Assembly (NCBI GenBank): GCA_014529385.2 | Contig: CM043944.1 | Location: 77,209,884-77,273,883, forward strand | DNA: 64,000 bases | Source: Adiantum capillus-veneris | Lineage: Eukaryota; Streptophyta; Polypodiopsida; Polypodiales; Pteridaceae | Reading direction: 5' to 3' | Shown here: in pieces, positions 12,719-23,279 of the stretch | Position numbering within the stretch: the first letter of the stretch is position 1 | Layout: the number at the start of each line of letters is the position of its first letter | Position numbers and translations under genes: made by a program | The notes under the pieces: generated by a model | What the model was told of the DNA's origin: nothing | Database searches by the model: none | What the model saw: only the letters and a program-made list of their open reading frames with translations

Positions 12719-13534
12719 CATACACACATACACATATATAAACATTTGCATTCACAACATCAGCACACTTGCATACATAGCACAAACACACACACAATCA
12801 TGCATACAGACACACACATATTACACTTACATTCACACACACACACACACAATCATGCATACATCCACACACACACACATATAAACACTTGCATTCACAC
12901 ACATCAACACACTTGCATACAAGACACCATGCATACACACATACTAAACACACTATAACAATTACAATGATGTAAGAACAGGTCGTTGTAGAGAAGAGGT
13001 ATACAAATGTCAAAGTGGATTTGTATTTTTCCTTGCCATGAGCAAGTTAAGAATGGTTTTTTTTTTTAATTTGCATTTTACGCCGTTATGCTGCCAAAAT
13101 TTAGAAGTTTATATTTGTATTGTCATGCATACGCACACATACACATATATAAACACTTGCATTCACAACATCAACACACTTGCATACATAGCACAAACAC
13201 ACACACACACAATCATGCATATAGACACACATATTACACTTACATTCACACACACACAATCATGCATACATCCACACACACACATATAAACACTTGCATT
13301 CACACACATCAACACACTTGCATACAAGACACCATGCATACACACATACTAAACACACTTACAGTAACAATTACAATGATGTAAGAACAGGTCGTTGTAG
13401 AGAAGAGGTATACAAATGTCAAAGTGGATTTGTATTTTTCCTTGCCATGAGCAAGTTGATAATGGTTTTTTTTTTAATTTTCATTTTACGCCGTTATGCC
13501 GCCGAAATTTAGAAGTTTATATTTGTATTGTCAT
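12719..13534. repeat. Tandem duplication, 408-bp period, two copies
   Basis: Copy one (12719-13126) and copy two (13127-13534) share an AC-rich half with a repeated TTGCATTCACA word. They also share a unique half that includes CAGGTCGTTGTAGAGAAGAG and ends with the GCCGTTATGCTGCC element. It lies immediately upstream of the cargo gene and may hold its promoter. Confidence 0.9.
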
Positions 13535-13571
13535 TGCTAAGAAGATTTTTGTTGTTTGTGGTTGATAGATT

Positions 13572-16500
13572 ATGGCTCGTACACCATCTAAACATGGCAG
13601 GACAGGTATCTCTCAAAGTAAGTTCAAATACATTAAGCTATTTGTGTTCTTTTTATTTGTCTCCACATACTCACTAAACTAGTTGTGTTTTTATTGTTTT
13701 TTGCTTGTAGGAGTAGGATACACATTAAGGTCTGGCACTACAGGGCATAGGGCCAATGCACGATCTTCCATTGCTTCTTCCAATGTCCGACGAAAGCAGG
13801 ATATTTTGGGTGATGTGCATGAAGAAGAGGATATATTGAGTGATGTGCATGAAGAAGAGGTGTTCATAGATATTCATGTTGCACAAGGTCAATTGGTGGC
13901 TCACAGCGTGTCTGAAGCAACAACAACTGTTGCTAAACCTCCCGATCATCCAACAGTATTTGGAAAGGATGTTCATGGTCGAATATTGGAGGAGATTGTA
14001 GAGGGTTTTATTGTAAAGAGAGTTGGGGAACCTCCTCGCATTCCTCTCTGCAGATTGATGAAAAATGAAGCCATTAGAGCGGTGGGTCCAGGCACTGAGG
14101 GAAAAGTTTGAGATGTCTAGATACAGTGTGCTTGGAGCTCCATTTCTTGTGTCATTTAAGAAGCCAGGCCATGATCAACATTATGTTTCCGACTTAGACA
14201 AAGATGAATGGGGGCCTATTTGGCAAGAAATAAGCGATGATTTTGATAATTCCCTTCCCCTTGAATGGGAAGACTTAAGGCGAAAAAAATTTATCGTTTG
14301 GGACGGTTATCACCGTTTGAAAACTTGGATGCGCTTAATAAAAACATGTAAGTTTTTTTTTTTTGTTTAATGTAAAGTTGACTTGTATTACTCTATGCTT
14401 TCTAATTTTCTTTTTTGTTGTTGTAGAATTTTCAATGATAAAGTGGAGACATTTTTCTGTGAAGTGTCAATTTGTCTTTGTTGATAGAAGTGCAGAGGGG
14501 GAGCTTATGCTAGCTTTGCGCTCTCAAAATGAGTAGGCACATTTGTTGTTTTGAAAGTTATTGCTATTACTTTATCGATGTCATTCTCCTGCCATTTAAT
14601 TTAAGATATTGTGGTTTAGGATTGGTAGAACCACTGTGAGCACAAATTTTGGGCAAGAGATCTTCTTGTTCCAAAAACTGGCTGTGGCAAGCAAAGATTC
14701 TTTAATGAAAGATTTTCCCCAAGATTGGGTTTGATGGATAGAGGTAGAGCTTGCTTGTGAGAAGAAGTCATCTAAAGGGAGTTGGTACAACGCTCCTGCT
14801 CTTTTATTAGCAATGCTCATATGGAAGGTATATTTTTTTGCCTTAAAGTACACTTTTTATGTAATTTCTAAAGCTTGACATTATTTTGTAAAATCTTACT
14901 TTTTTTTACATTTGCTCTACAATACGAAGACTTTGACTTGTCTCTTATCAAAGAGATGCAAGAGATCAATGATCTCTCGATTTCACTGCCATAAAAGGAA
15001 ATGGTTGCTCGAGGAAGAGTAGAAAAAATATTCAAAGAAAGAGCTTATAAGGTAAACACTTTCTCTTCTCACCGTTCATGTTTGAATTTCTACAAAATTG
15101 TAAGTTGACATGTCATTTGAATTTGATTTATTTGATTGAAAATTTGATTTGATTTGATCTCGTGCTAATGCAACATAGATGTTGGCCATTGCCAACCCCG
15201 CCAATGGCCAGGGGTTCTTCTCTTTATTATTTAACCTCAATTGGATAAGAGAAAAGGATCAAGTGGGCCTTACAAGAGACAAGGTCCACTCTTTGGCAAC
15301 TTCTAAAATATCACCAGAGAGGTAATAATTTTTGGATAAAAAATACACATGAAATCATCAAATGAATCAATGCATTTATGGTTTGTTTATTGTTTGCTCT
15401 ATAGGAAAAAGAAAATATTGCACTCTTTGATGCATTACCGTGTAGATGATGTTACTTATGAGCGTTATATTAGTGCAATGAAATTTAGAATGTACTTGCG
15501 TAAAGAGTGGTATTGGGGAAGTATCTTGAAGCAATGCTTGAGGATCAAAGGGAAAATGATTGAAAAAATGCCGGAGGGCTTTGAAGCATGGTTTCATCAC
15601 CAATTGAGGGACCACATTGATAAAGCTTTTGTGGAGCTTTGGAGTAAGCTCAACACAAAAGAGTCGGATGAAAAAATTCCAGAGCTTATGGAATCTTCGA
15701 GGAGAATATTATTCAGGTAATACAATTGATATCTTTATGGTTGTTATTCTATTTTTTACTTAGAGTTTGTATAATAAATAAGTCACTTAGGAAAGGAGCT
15801 CAAATAAAGTTAATTGCATTTTATGTAGATGGCTAATTCAGCTTTACGATCAAACTTTGTTGGAGAAGTTGCCAATTGTTGTTGAAAGTTGGAGGGAGCT
15901 CTCTTGTGAGGAGTGTATGTATCCACTATGGATGAGAGATTATGGTTTGATTGCTTGGGAAATTGAGTATTGCCCTTGGTGGCTAGATTACACTCGAGGC
16001 ACCTACCCACGTGATGAAGGGAACTTATATAAAGGTTATTTTTGGCATTTATAAAAATTACAAAATTGTTAAAGTGCTCATACTATTTAGATTATGTTTG
16101 TGACAAATATATTTTTGTTTGCTTTAGAGCACGTTCTTGAAAGAAATGAAAATGGTATTGAGGAGATTGGCTCAACTTCCAAGAAATCCACCTCTTCGAA
16201 AAGAGTAAACAATAGTACAATATCCTCTATAAAGAAACGATTGGATTTTGTTAGATCCAAGAAGCCTAAGAAGTCTCCCAAAAAGAACCAAAAAGGTGCT
16301 CAAGGCTCCACAGGTAAACTTGCTTGTATAAATATCTAGCTGTCACTTTCTTTCTACTCAACAATTCTTGATGAAATATTTTATTTTCTGATTATGCAGT
16401 GCCTTCCATAGATTGTGATGTGACCATTATTGGCAACATGCTAGATGTTTACAAAATTTCTCTCGATGATGAGAAATGGTAAACACATGTGAAAAGAAAG

Positions 16501-17579
16501 AATAACTATGTGTGGTGTGTGTTGTGAATGTTTGAAATGCATGTATTTGATCGTATGCAGGATCTTGGATTTTCTTCATTCAGCCCATGTTGATGGGGAA
16601 AAGAGCAATGAAGTGGCCTCTCTTTTGTTTGCGGATTTTCCAACAAACTTTAAAGTTGAAAATTTTTCGGAGAACGAGGTATGCATCCTTCAAAACCACA
16701 ATGGACAGTCTATGATAGTTTTGGAATTTTAATTAAATTAACAATGCGTATTATGCAGGTCCCTCCATGGAATCAATTCTCTCAAAAATTAAGTAAGAAA
16801 GTGGCCGTAATAGCTTCAAAGTATGTGGCAGACAATGGGTGGTACATCACCTTAAGCTCCACTGATCACTTTGGCATTGTGTCTAGCCATGCCATCGATA
16901 TGGGATTCAAAATGATGCACACCATCCTTATTTTGATCCCCGATGGTTATGTGCGAAAGACCATTGAGATTGAGAGAGTAAGTAAATTTATTTGTTGATT
17001 GAAAAGCATGCTCGTAGTTTTCTTCAATTAGATCACATTCTAATTGTAATTTGTAGGTGGAAACACTATTGCTAGGATTGTTTTATCATAAGGGTCAACG
17101 TCCTATCTACGATCGACGAGATGGAGAGAGCGTGGACAACAACTCTTTCGATGCCAAGTCCGGAATACTGGTGGAGCATGCCGACGGAGAGTACATTGGA
17201 GGACACGCTCTTAGAGGTTCCACCGAGCGTAGCCTTGACTTCTTTCGGTAAGAATATATGCTTCCTGCTATGCGTTATTGGACTATGTTACATAAAGTAA
17301 AAATGCGCATATTTATTGCTTTTTTTAGCTGGCTTGTGCGGACATTTACTGCGGAGCACACCTACATTGTTGATATGTTTTCTGGATGTGGTGGTTCGGC
17401 AATGTTTGCGTTGAGTTGTCTAGACACTGTCTCTGCATAGATAGTGATCCAGAGGTCTTCCATCAACATCTTTCACGCTTCAAAGCTCCATGTGTACGTG
17501 TTATTTCAGCAGTTGATGCAGATAGCGATGAGGAGACTGATTGGCAACAATATGAGCCCGGATCACATTGCCCTTGATT
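13572..17579 (+). pseudogene. Cargo gene: ParB-like domain plus permuted DNA methyltransferase-like domain
   Basis: This is a spliced gene with GT-AG introns. Proposed exons are 13572-13617, 13711-14347, 14427-14532, 14620-14827, about 14929-15051, 15179-15321, 15405-15716, 15829-16034, 16128-16313, 16400-16478, 16561-16678, 16759-16977, 17057-17247 and 17329-17579, about 940 codons. Phases agree at nearly all junctions. The N-terminal part has the ParB/sulfiredoxin-type motif KFIVWDGYHRLKTW (about 14285-14330). A lysine-rich linker lies near 16180-16300. The C-terminal part has VPPWNQF (16759-16779), in the place of the DPPW/DPPY motif IV. It then has HALRGSTERSLDFF and a motif I-like VDMFSGCGGSA (about 17373-17405), followed by an IDSDP acidic motif. 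Motif IV before motif I is the beta-class (permuted) order of N6-adenine/N4-cytosine methyltransferases. The usual motif IV Asp reads Val here. Frame changes near 14060 and 17433, TGA at 14732, TAA at 14992 and a stop at the 14347/14427 junction break this copy. Confidence 0.65.
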
Positions 17580-17819
17580 GACATCAACATTAGTATTATC
17601 TATCATTTTTTCTAGTTTGTGATTTTTATGGAACGACGTATGACCATGGTGTTTGGGTGCCACTTTTTTTGTATTATTGAAGACATGTTGTTGGTGTTGA
17701 TCGTCCTTATCAATTCAGCGATGATTTCATATTTATTATGCTAGATAGAAGTTAGTTGAGAGCTTTGGATTTACCAAAGTAATATACCAACACATGCTTT
17801 TTTGCGTATGTAATTTCTT

Positions 17820-18275
17820 CTTCCTGTGAGCATTCGCTGCTGCACGGAAGCAAGTATGGAATGGGGATTTTTTTTGTTTGAATTTTCATGCCGTTATGCT
17901 GTCGAAATTTTCATTGCTTGTCAATATAATCATGCTTTTTGTTCATGTTTGAAAACATGATCATGGTTTCATATATACAGAAAAGTTAGTCAAGCTTCAC
18001 AGAAGCAAGTATGGAATGGAAAATTTTTTTGTTTGAATTTTCGCGCCGTTATGCTGCCGAAATTTTGATTGCTTGTGAATATAATCATGCTTTTTGTTCA
18101 TGTTTAGAAACATAATCATGGTTTCATGTATAAACAAAAGTTAGGCAAGCTTCACGGAATCAAGTATAGAATGGGAAAGCTTAAAGAAAGTTAGGCAATC
18201 TTTCACGGAAGCAAGTATGGAATGGGTTTTTTTTTATTTTTCACGTTGTTATGCTGTCAAAATTTTGATTGCTTG
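17820..18275. repeat. Tandem repeat (about 155 bp, three copies) after the cargo gene
   Basis: Each copy carries GCAAGTATGGAATGG, a poly-T stretch, and a GCCGTTATGCTGCCGAAATT-type element followed by GATTGCTTGT. Two of the three continue into AATATAATCATGC. The GCCGTTATGCTGCC element also occurs upstream of the gene at about 13082 and 13490. Confidence 0.85.
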
Positions 18276-19026
18276 TCAGTATTTCTTTACACTGTCGGTC
18301 TAAGAATATATCTAGTTTTATATATAATATTTATATTATATATATATATATAATATCTTTTTATTTATTTATTTATATGTGTGTGTTTATGTATGTAAGC
18401 AGTTCTTCAACTCCGCAAAGTGTTCTTAAGTACTTGTTTATACAATATATATAGTTATTTATATGTGTGTGTTTATGTACGTATGCAGTTCTTCAACTCA
18501 GTAAAGTGTTCTTAATTACTATTTTATATGCAAGAGTTTATGTGTGTATCATTACTTTGAGGTCTCTGCCCAAACAAGTACAACCATCAATATTTTTTAG
18601 ATTCCTAGTTTCAAATTGGCTTATTAGGCATTCATCTTTGTTTGCAACAACACCTACATGGACAGGAAATAACATTCTACTAAAAGTAGGGTAAATACTA
18701 AACACATGCTCATCTTTTTCTTGCATTATATAAAAAACTCACATAGATTTTCTTTATGTTTGGCTTTCAAACAGCTTGTAGTTACATTTGGCGGTTCAGT
18801 TTAGCTACAAGATATCAACAATAGCCTAAATTAGGACAGATCTTGAAGATGTGTTAGTAGACCAGGCCGATTAAAAGTATCACAGCTACTTCAATAATAA
18901 TAAGTCAGACAGAGACATATGAATTATTCTCGCCAAGGCACTGAAGAGTGGAACACTATCATGTAGTTAAAATAAGCATCATATAATTAAAATAAGTTGT
19001 TTACATGATTAGGTAGGGAATCAAAC

Positions 19027-19027
<1 letters not shown>

Positions 19028-19058
<31 letters not shown>
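19028..19058. repeat. (AC)n microsatellite
   Basis: A short run of CA dinucleotides inside the MULE. The stretch 18280-19130 around it is AT-rich and shows no convincing gene. Confidence 0.9.
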
Positions 19059-19060
<2 letters not shown>

Positions 19061-19136
19061 TACAACTTGCATCACACTAGTATAATTTATCATGTGCTAG
19101 TGTATATTTATTTAACTATATATATTTAGTGCATAA

Positions 19137-19506
19137 TTATTTAAATCTTGCCTCAATCTTCGACCATATTAGAGCCAGAGATGTCGACCAGGTTGGTTGT
19201 GCGTTTGCAGACAAGCAAATGGTCAATCTCCGCTGCAAAGCGACCCTTCGAGAGCTATCTATGTACCCCCATGTCTCGCACTTGCCCAGAGCTTCCTGCA
19301 TTTTCTCAAATCCATCATTGAGTTCCTGGTCTCCGGTGTTGCGAGTGCGATTAAGGTGGTTGAACATCCGGATCGCCTTGTTTGTGTCACGCTCTCTCTG
19401 TGTAAACGTCTTCTTTTCTTAAGGGGTGCGTTGGGGGGAGTTTGTGAAGCTCTTCATGGATTTTTGCAACTACTTCATTACCAGTAGTTGCATATCCTAT
19501 AGGCAT
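19137..19506 (-). pseudogene. Unrecognised small gene remnant near the MULE right end
   Basis: Reading leftward from an ATG at 19504-19506, about 40 codons (HEELHKLPPTHPLRKEDVY) run into a stop at a GAGAGAG stretch near 19395. One frame over, a further 77 codons continue from 19367 to the stop before 19137 (MFNHLNRTRNTGDQELNDGF, CETWGYIDSSRRVALQRRL). The two parts read naturally as one polar, helix-like protein of about 120 residues with a small indel. No family is recognised. It may be a second accessory gene of the MULE or the last exon of a longer one. Confidence 0.4.
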
Positions 19507-19679
19507 TGTATAAGTACAGGGAAAATGAAAAAATCTCTCTTGATTAGCACCTCCGATTCACTTGTGCAGCATATGTTGCTTGCCTTGTAACATTTATATA
19601 GGCTAAAGCAGCATGCTCTCAAAAAGCATTGATAGTGATGCAAGAGTGGCATGTGTTAGTGACATGAGGGGTCCCACGC

Positions 19680-20012
19680 AGCATATGCTAACTGCTAAAT
19701 TGGAGCGTGCAATAATATATGCATGATTTGTCAATATGAATATTATGCCCCTATGAATATTATAATCGTCTACTAGTCCACCACTAACTTTTAAAGTAGG
19801 GCGTGCGATAAAATATGCATGATTTGTAACTACGATTATTATTCCCCTATAAAATTTATAAGCATCTAATAGTGCAATGAGTAGACACCACTAACTGCCT
19901 CTCTAAGGGCTCGAGAAACACTATGATTATTATTCCCCTATGAATACTATAAGCATATAATAGTGCAATGAGTAACCACCACTAACTGCCTCTCTAAGGG
20001 CTCGGAAAACAT
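19680..20012. repeat. Degenerate tandem repeat (about 110 bp, three copies)
   Basis: The repeated words are TTATTCCCCTATGAATA.TATAAGC, ATAGTGCAATGAGTA and CACCACTAACTGCCTCTCTA. The last two copies are the most alike. Confidence 0.8.
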
Positions 20013-20058
20013 TATTTGTGGACCCGGCTTTGGAACCTTTTCACACGCATATGAACAA

Positions 20059-20063
<5 letters not shown>

Positions 20064-20138
<75 letters not shown>

Positions 20139-20182
20139 TCTCTCTCTCTCTCTCTCTCTCACACATACACACACACACACAC
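20064..20182. repeat. (TC)n/(AC)n compound microsatellite
   Basis: A TC run, an AC run, a second TC run and a second AC run follow one another. Immediately right, 20195-20265 carries the inverse complement of the 12120-12262 repeat. Confidence 0.95.
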
Positions 20183-20433
20183 ATGAGTAGAAAACGTGCA
20201 CACAACCTCCTTCTTCACAACAAAACTCCACTTTTACTTAACTCCACTTTCATCTCAATTAAAATGTGGGATATTTATAAAATATATACATTAAACCAAC
20301 ACATAAACAATTCTATACCAAGTTACTAATGAAATAATTTGAACCGGCTTGAGAACCTTCTTGCCCAAACTTGAGCTGGACTTTTTTCATTTTGAACCTA
20401 TCTTTCCTCTCTCCCCCTCATCTCCCACTCTCA

Positions 20434-20514
<81 letters not shown>
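20434..20514. repeat. (TC)n microsatellite
   Basis: About 80 bases of uninterrupted TC dinucleotides near the MULE right end. Confidence 0.97.
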
Positions 20515-20516
<2 letters not shown>

Positions 20517-20711
20517 GTTGTTGGCACTCTCACACCCCGATCCTATCTCTATTTCACAAGTATGTTTTTCCCTCTCCGTCTAATCCTTCTTCTCTCTCCT
20601 TCCCTCGGTACTTATTTAACATACCACAATGCCACCTTAGAGAGCATACATATGAGTGAAATCCATGCTTCTATAAACTCGAAAAAGTATCACCTTTAGC
20701 AAAAAAACACG

Positions 20712-20741
20712 AATTGATTAACTCGCAAATAAAATTAACCC
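20712..20741 (-). repeat. MULE right terminal inverted repeat
   Basis: Reverse complement begins GGGTTAATTTTATTTGCGAG and pairs with 6626-6655. The TSD copy ctctttacg follows at 20742-20750. Confidence 0.8.
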
Positions 20742-20750
20742 CTCTTTACG

Positions 20751-21152
20751 CAGCAAAGCAAATTTCGCCTCATTGCAGCTTGCATAAAGACCTGCTAGAA
20801 TATCCCAAGCCTGTTTTGCAAATTTTGTTGAACGGATGTGAGGAACAATGGTGCACTTCACAGACAACGCAATCAATGCATGAGCCTGTGCATCTTTTAC
20901 ATCCCAACGAGCTTGTTCTGCCATAGGCAAAACAACTCTAATAGCAGCAATCCTTGCAGCAAGACCTGCAACATCCTCAACATCGCCTACATCCTTAGAA
21001 CCAGGACGTACATCAATGCCCTGCACAATATTCTAAACGCCCTTTGACACAAGAACGTGTTGCATCATATAAGCCCACATAGGGTAATTGTCCCTATCCA
21101 ACCTGTCCTCAACAGCAAACATCTTGAAGACATCTGTGTTGTTGTCAGCCAT
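20751..21152 (-). pseudogene. Copia gag N-terminal part, truncated by the MULE
   Basis: The start is an ATG at 21150-21152, about 300 bases inside the 5' LTR and after the primer site. The frame opens MADNNTDVFKMFAVEDRLD and continues with NYPMWAYMMQHVL, the Copia gag region. It then runs through a helical section (ARWDVKDAQAHALIALSV, FAKQAWDILAGLY) to the MULE junction inside the words ALLRKE. A TAG near 21034 (after VLVSKGV) interrupts it. The protein resumes beyond the MULE at 6616, where the downstream codons read LESKIMHEQDDMDTLL, showing that gag was one frame before the insertion. Confidence 0.88.
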
Positions 21153-21464
21153 GGTAAATGTTGCACCTGATGTGAAAATCGCCCGAAGATAGGAGACACG
21201 GAGCGGGAACAACACGTGCTATATAGCACAAACCGTAGAAGACTGTAAGGTGCCTGTTATGCAGAAAACGGCACTGACAGAAATTTTGCACAAAATGACG
21301 AAATTGCATGTGTAGACCTGCCTGTGGTGGAAATGGAGGCCGAAATGAGCCCGAATCAAAAATCTGAGCAGACCTACGAACGCTCCCCAAACCTCACTGT
21401 AATCGGAGAAAGTGAGCAGGCGTGTGCTGGAGCAACTGGCGACTAAGCCTGGGAGGACGTAACT

Positions 21465-21477
21465 TGCTCTGATACCA
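21465..21477 (-). promoter_or_regulatory. Primer-binding site (initiator tRNA-Met) of the Copia element
   Basis: Minus-strand TGGTATCAGAGCA lies two bases inside the 5' LTR. It is complementary to the 3' end of plant initiator tRNA-Met. Confidence 0.9.
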
Positions 21478-21479
21478 AT

Positions 21480-21707
21480 TGTTGGAATTAGGGTTGCAGA
21501 GAAACGCACACAGTTTGGAGAAGACAAAGGAAGCTCAAGGCACACAATAGAGAGTGTGTTACTTAGTGTGCAATGGAAAGATAGATAGCCCTAGAGTGAT
21601 GGGCGTATATACAATGCACGGGGAAAAATCCCTCCTAAAGAGGGGAAAAAATGCCCCGGCAGTCCTAGTGTGTTCACATACATCACTACCACATGTATAT
21701 GGTAACA
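21480..21707 (-). repeat. 5' LTR of the nested Copia element
   Basis: A 228-bp partner of 2459-2685. Its outer edge is followed by the taaac duplication at 21708-21712. Confidence 0.93.
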
Positions 21708-21712
21708 TAAAC

Positions 21713-21730
21713 AATGATTCAATGGAATAA
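21713..21730 (+). CDS. Last five codons and stop of the frame interrupted at 2458
   Basis: This directly follows the right TSD copy of the Copia element. Joined in phase to 2180-2458, it supplies five codons and a TAA. The join is inferred from the matching taaac duplications at 2454-2458 and 21708-21712. Confidence 0.35.
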   Translation, partial: NDSME

Positions 21731-23079
21731 ATCCCACCGTACTAGCATGCCATGCCATGCATGCATATCACACTCATTTATGTAATGTATCCTTTTACAC
21801 TATATACAAAAAAAATTATCTTCAACATTGGCAATGCCTTGTATATAACGCATATATATCAATGAAATACAAATTTTCTTCAAATTTTGTGTTATCTCAA
21901 TGTTTTTAGGTTAAGTTAGTGTGGATCAATTTGTTATTCTTTTTGAAAGTTCAAATCTATTTACAATGTTGAATTGGGTGGCAAGGCCATCCCAAAATTT
22001 TTGTTATACCTACAAGCGTTGATATACGTGTTGATATATATGATAATACAATGTTCGTATCGTAGTTGATATAGGCATCGATATGTGCATCGATCTATGT
22101 ACATAGCAACATAAATAACGATATCACAATCAATAGTTTCTTCAATATGTGCGTCAATATATGTACATAGTGACGTAGATATTGATGTTTTGCTTGTAAC
22201 ATTGATATCGATTCTTTGAGGGGAGACAACCAAGTTTATTGCATCAATATGGGTGTCGCAAGTGTGAAGAATCCCAGGTTTAGGGCCATGCCCACAATAC
22301 CAAGCCTACACAAACCAATAAGATCAACAACAAAGGGAGAGCTTCACACTTACAAGTTTCTACTATTTAGTGCCGAGTCCTAAATGGTAATAGAACAACA
22401 ACCAAAATCTCAATGTGTAAATCCATTGAGCAATTTGCCCAAGACCCCCATCTCCACAACATATTGTTTAAAATGCATTGACTATCACTTGCATAATAGG
22501 GCTTCATTATACGACCTTGCATATGTATAACTTTTTACATTAATGCATTGGCACTCGTTTTGTGACAATGGTCATCTCAAAGAACTCCCTCTAAGAGGAG
22601 GAAGAAAGTAGTAGCTTTTACAAAAGTTCAACTAATAGGCATTGAAATTATGATTGGATAGGTTAATAATAAAATTTTGATTATTCATCCTTGATTTTGC
22701 AATTATTTTTTCCAACAAAAAATATTGTTCAAAATTTGGATAGGGTAATTGTGATTGGATAGGTTAATAGATTATTTTTGCTTGATTTTGCAACTATTTT
22801 TTCCAGCAAAAAACATTGTCCAAAATTTGGCAAGAAACGGGAATATTGGGCTCCTAGGTTGGAGTCATTGCACACAAATAGCTTAAATACGTCTTTTAAA
22901 AACAATCAAATCTAGTTGAAAAGTCAATGATTGGACTCAAAATCTATAAAATTTGAAACCAAATTTGAAACCAAATTTATTTGTTTTGTGTACATAATTG
23001 AGTTCTTTTTATTTTTTATTAAATTTTATGAAACCCATAAAACTAAGAAGCTTGAAAACCATATAAAACTAGCTCAAAC
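21731..23079. other. No gene seen; AT-rich with degenerate repeats
   Basis: Around 22000-22230 the words ATCGATATG, GTACATAG and GTTGATAT recur irregularly. At 22653-22750 and 22753-22833 a unit starting GATTGGATAGGTTAATA and containing TTTTTTCCAACAAAAAA is tandemly repeated. No coding frame or terminal repeat was supported. Confidence 0.6.
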
Positions 23080-23264
23080 TATTGGAATTAGGGTTGCAAG
23101 AAACACACACAACTTAAAGAAGATGAAAAGTCTCAAGGCATACAATAGAGAGTGTATTGCTTGGTGCACAAATAAGTAAGGCTTAGAATGATGGGCATAT
23201 ATACAATGCACGGGGGGGGGGGGGGAACCTCCTAGTGAGGGAAAAAATGTCTCGATGGTCCTAA
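23080..23264 (-). repeat. Divergent truncated LTR of the same Copia family
   Basis: It matches the LTR at 2459-2685 through most of its length (ATTGGAATTAGGGTTGC, CAATAGAGAGTGT, ATATACAATGCACGGG, a G run, GATGGTCCTA). It lacks the 3' part and any partner nearby. It is a solo or truncated LTR older than the nested copy. Confidence 0.8.
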
Positions 23265-23279
23265 TTCTACTATTAGAGA

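Larger units (their letters stand above)
6626..20741. mobile_element. Mutator-like DNA transposon (MULE), 14.1 kb, with cargo gene
   Basis: The ends form imperfect terminal inverted repeats: left GGGGATTTAACATTTGCGAG and right (reverse complement) GGGTTAATTTTATTTGCGAG. They share an exact ATTTGCGAGTT block and a following T-rich stretch, and 9-bp duplications flank them. The insert carries a SWIM-domain transposase on the minus strand, a spliced ParB-methyltransferase-like gene on the plus strand, and a small unrecognised frame near the right end. Much of the rest is microsatellite and tandem repeat. The length is large for a MULE, and the element may contain further nested units. Confidence 0.85.
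2459..21707 (-). mobile_element. Ty1/Copia LTR retrotransposon with a nested MULE
   Basis: The element has matching terminal repeats, 2459-2685 (3' LTR) and 21480-21707 (5' LTR), both of the form TGTTGG...GTAACA. Five-base duplications taaac flank it at 2454-2458 and 21708-21712. A tRNA-iMet primer site lies inside the right LTR, and a purine-rich tract (minus-strand CCAGGGGGAATT) lies inside the left LTR. Gag and pol are collinear on the minus strand but separated by a 14.1-kb insertion at 6626-20741. Without the insertion the element is about 5.1 kb, normal for Copia. Confidence 0.95.

Noticed and set aside
11641-13384. Many frames rich in alternating His/Thr or Cys/Val
   Set aside because: They are translations of (CA)n and (GT)n microsatellites and have no coding evidence.
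17329-17579. Cytosine-C5 methyltransferase
   Set aside because: FSGCGG alone suggests it, but there is no downstream PC motif and the protein ends soon after. The upstream PPW and the motif order fit a permuted amino-methyltransferase better.
20018-20699. Plus-strand frames rich in Ser/Leu
   Set aside because: They are produced by (TC)n tracts.
21465-21477. tRNA gene fragment
   Set aside because: Only the 3' end complement of tRNA-iMet is present beside an LTR, so this is a primer-binding site.
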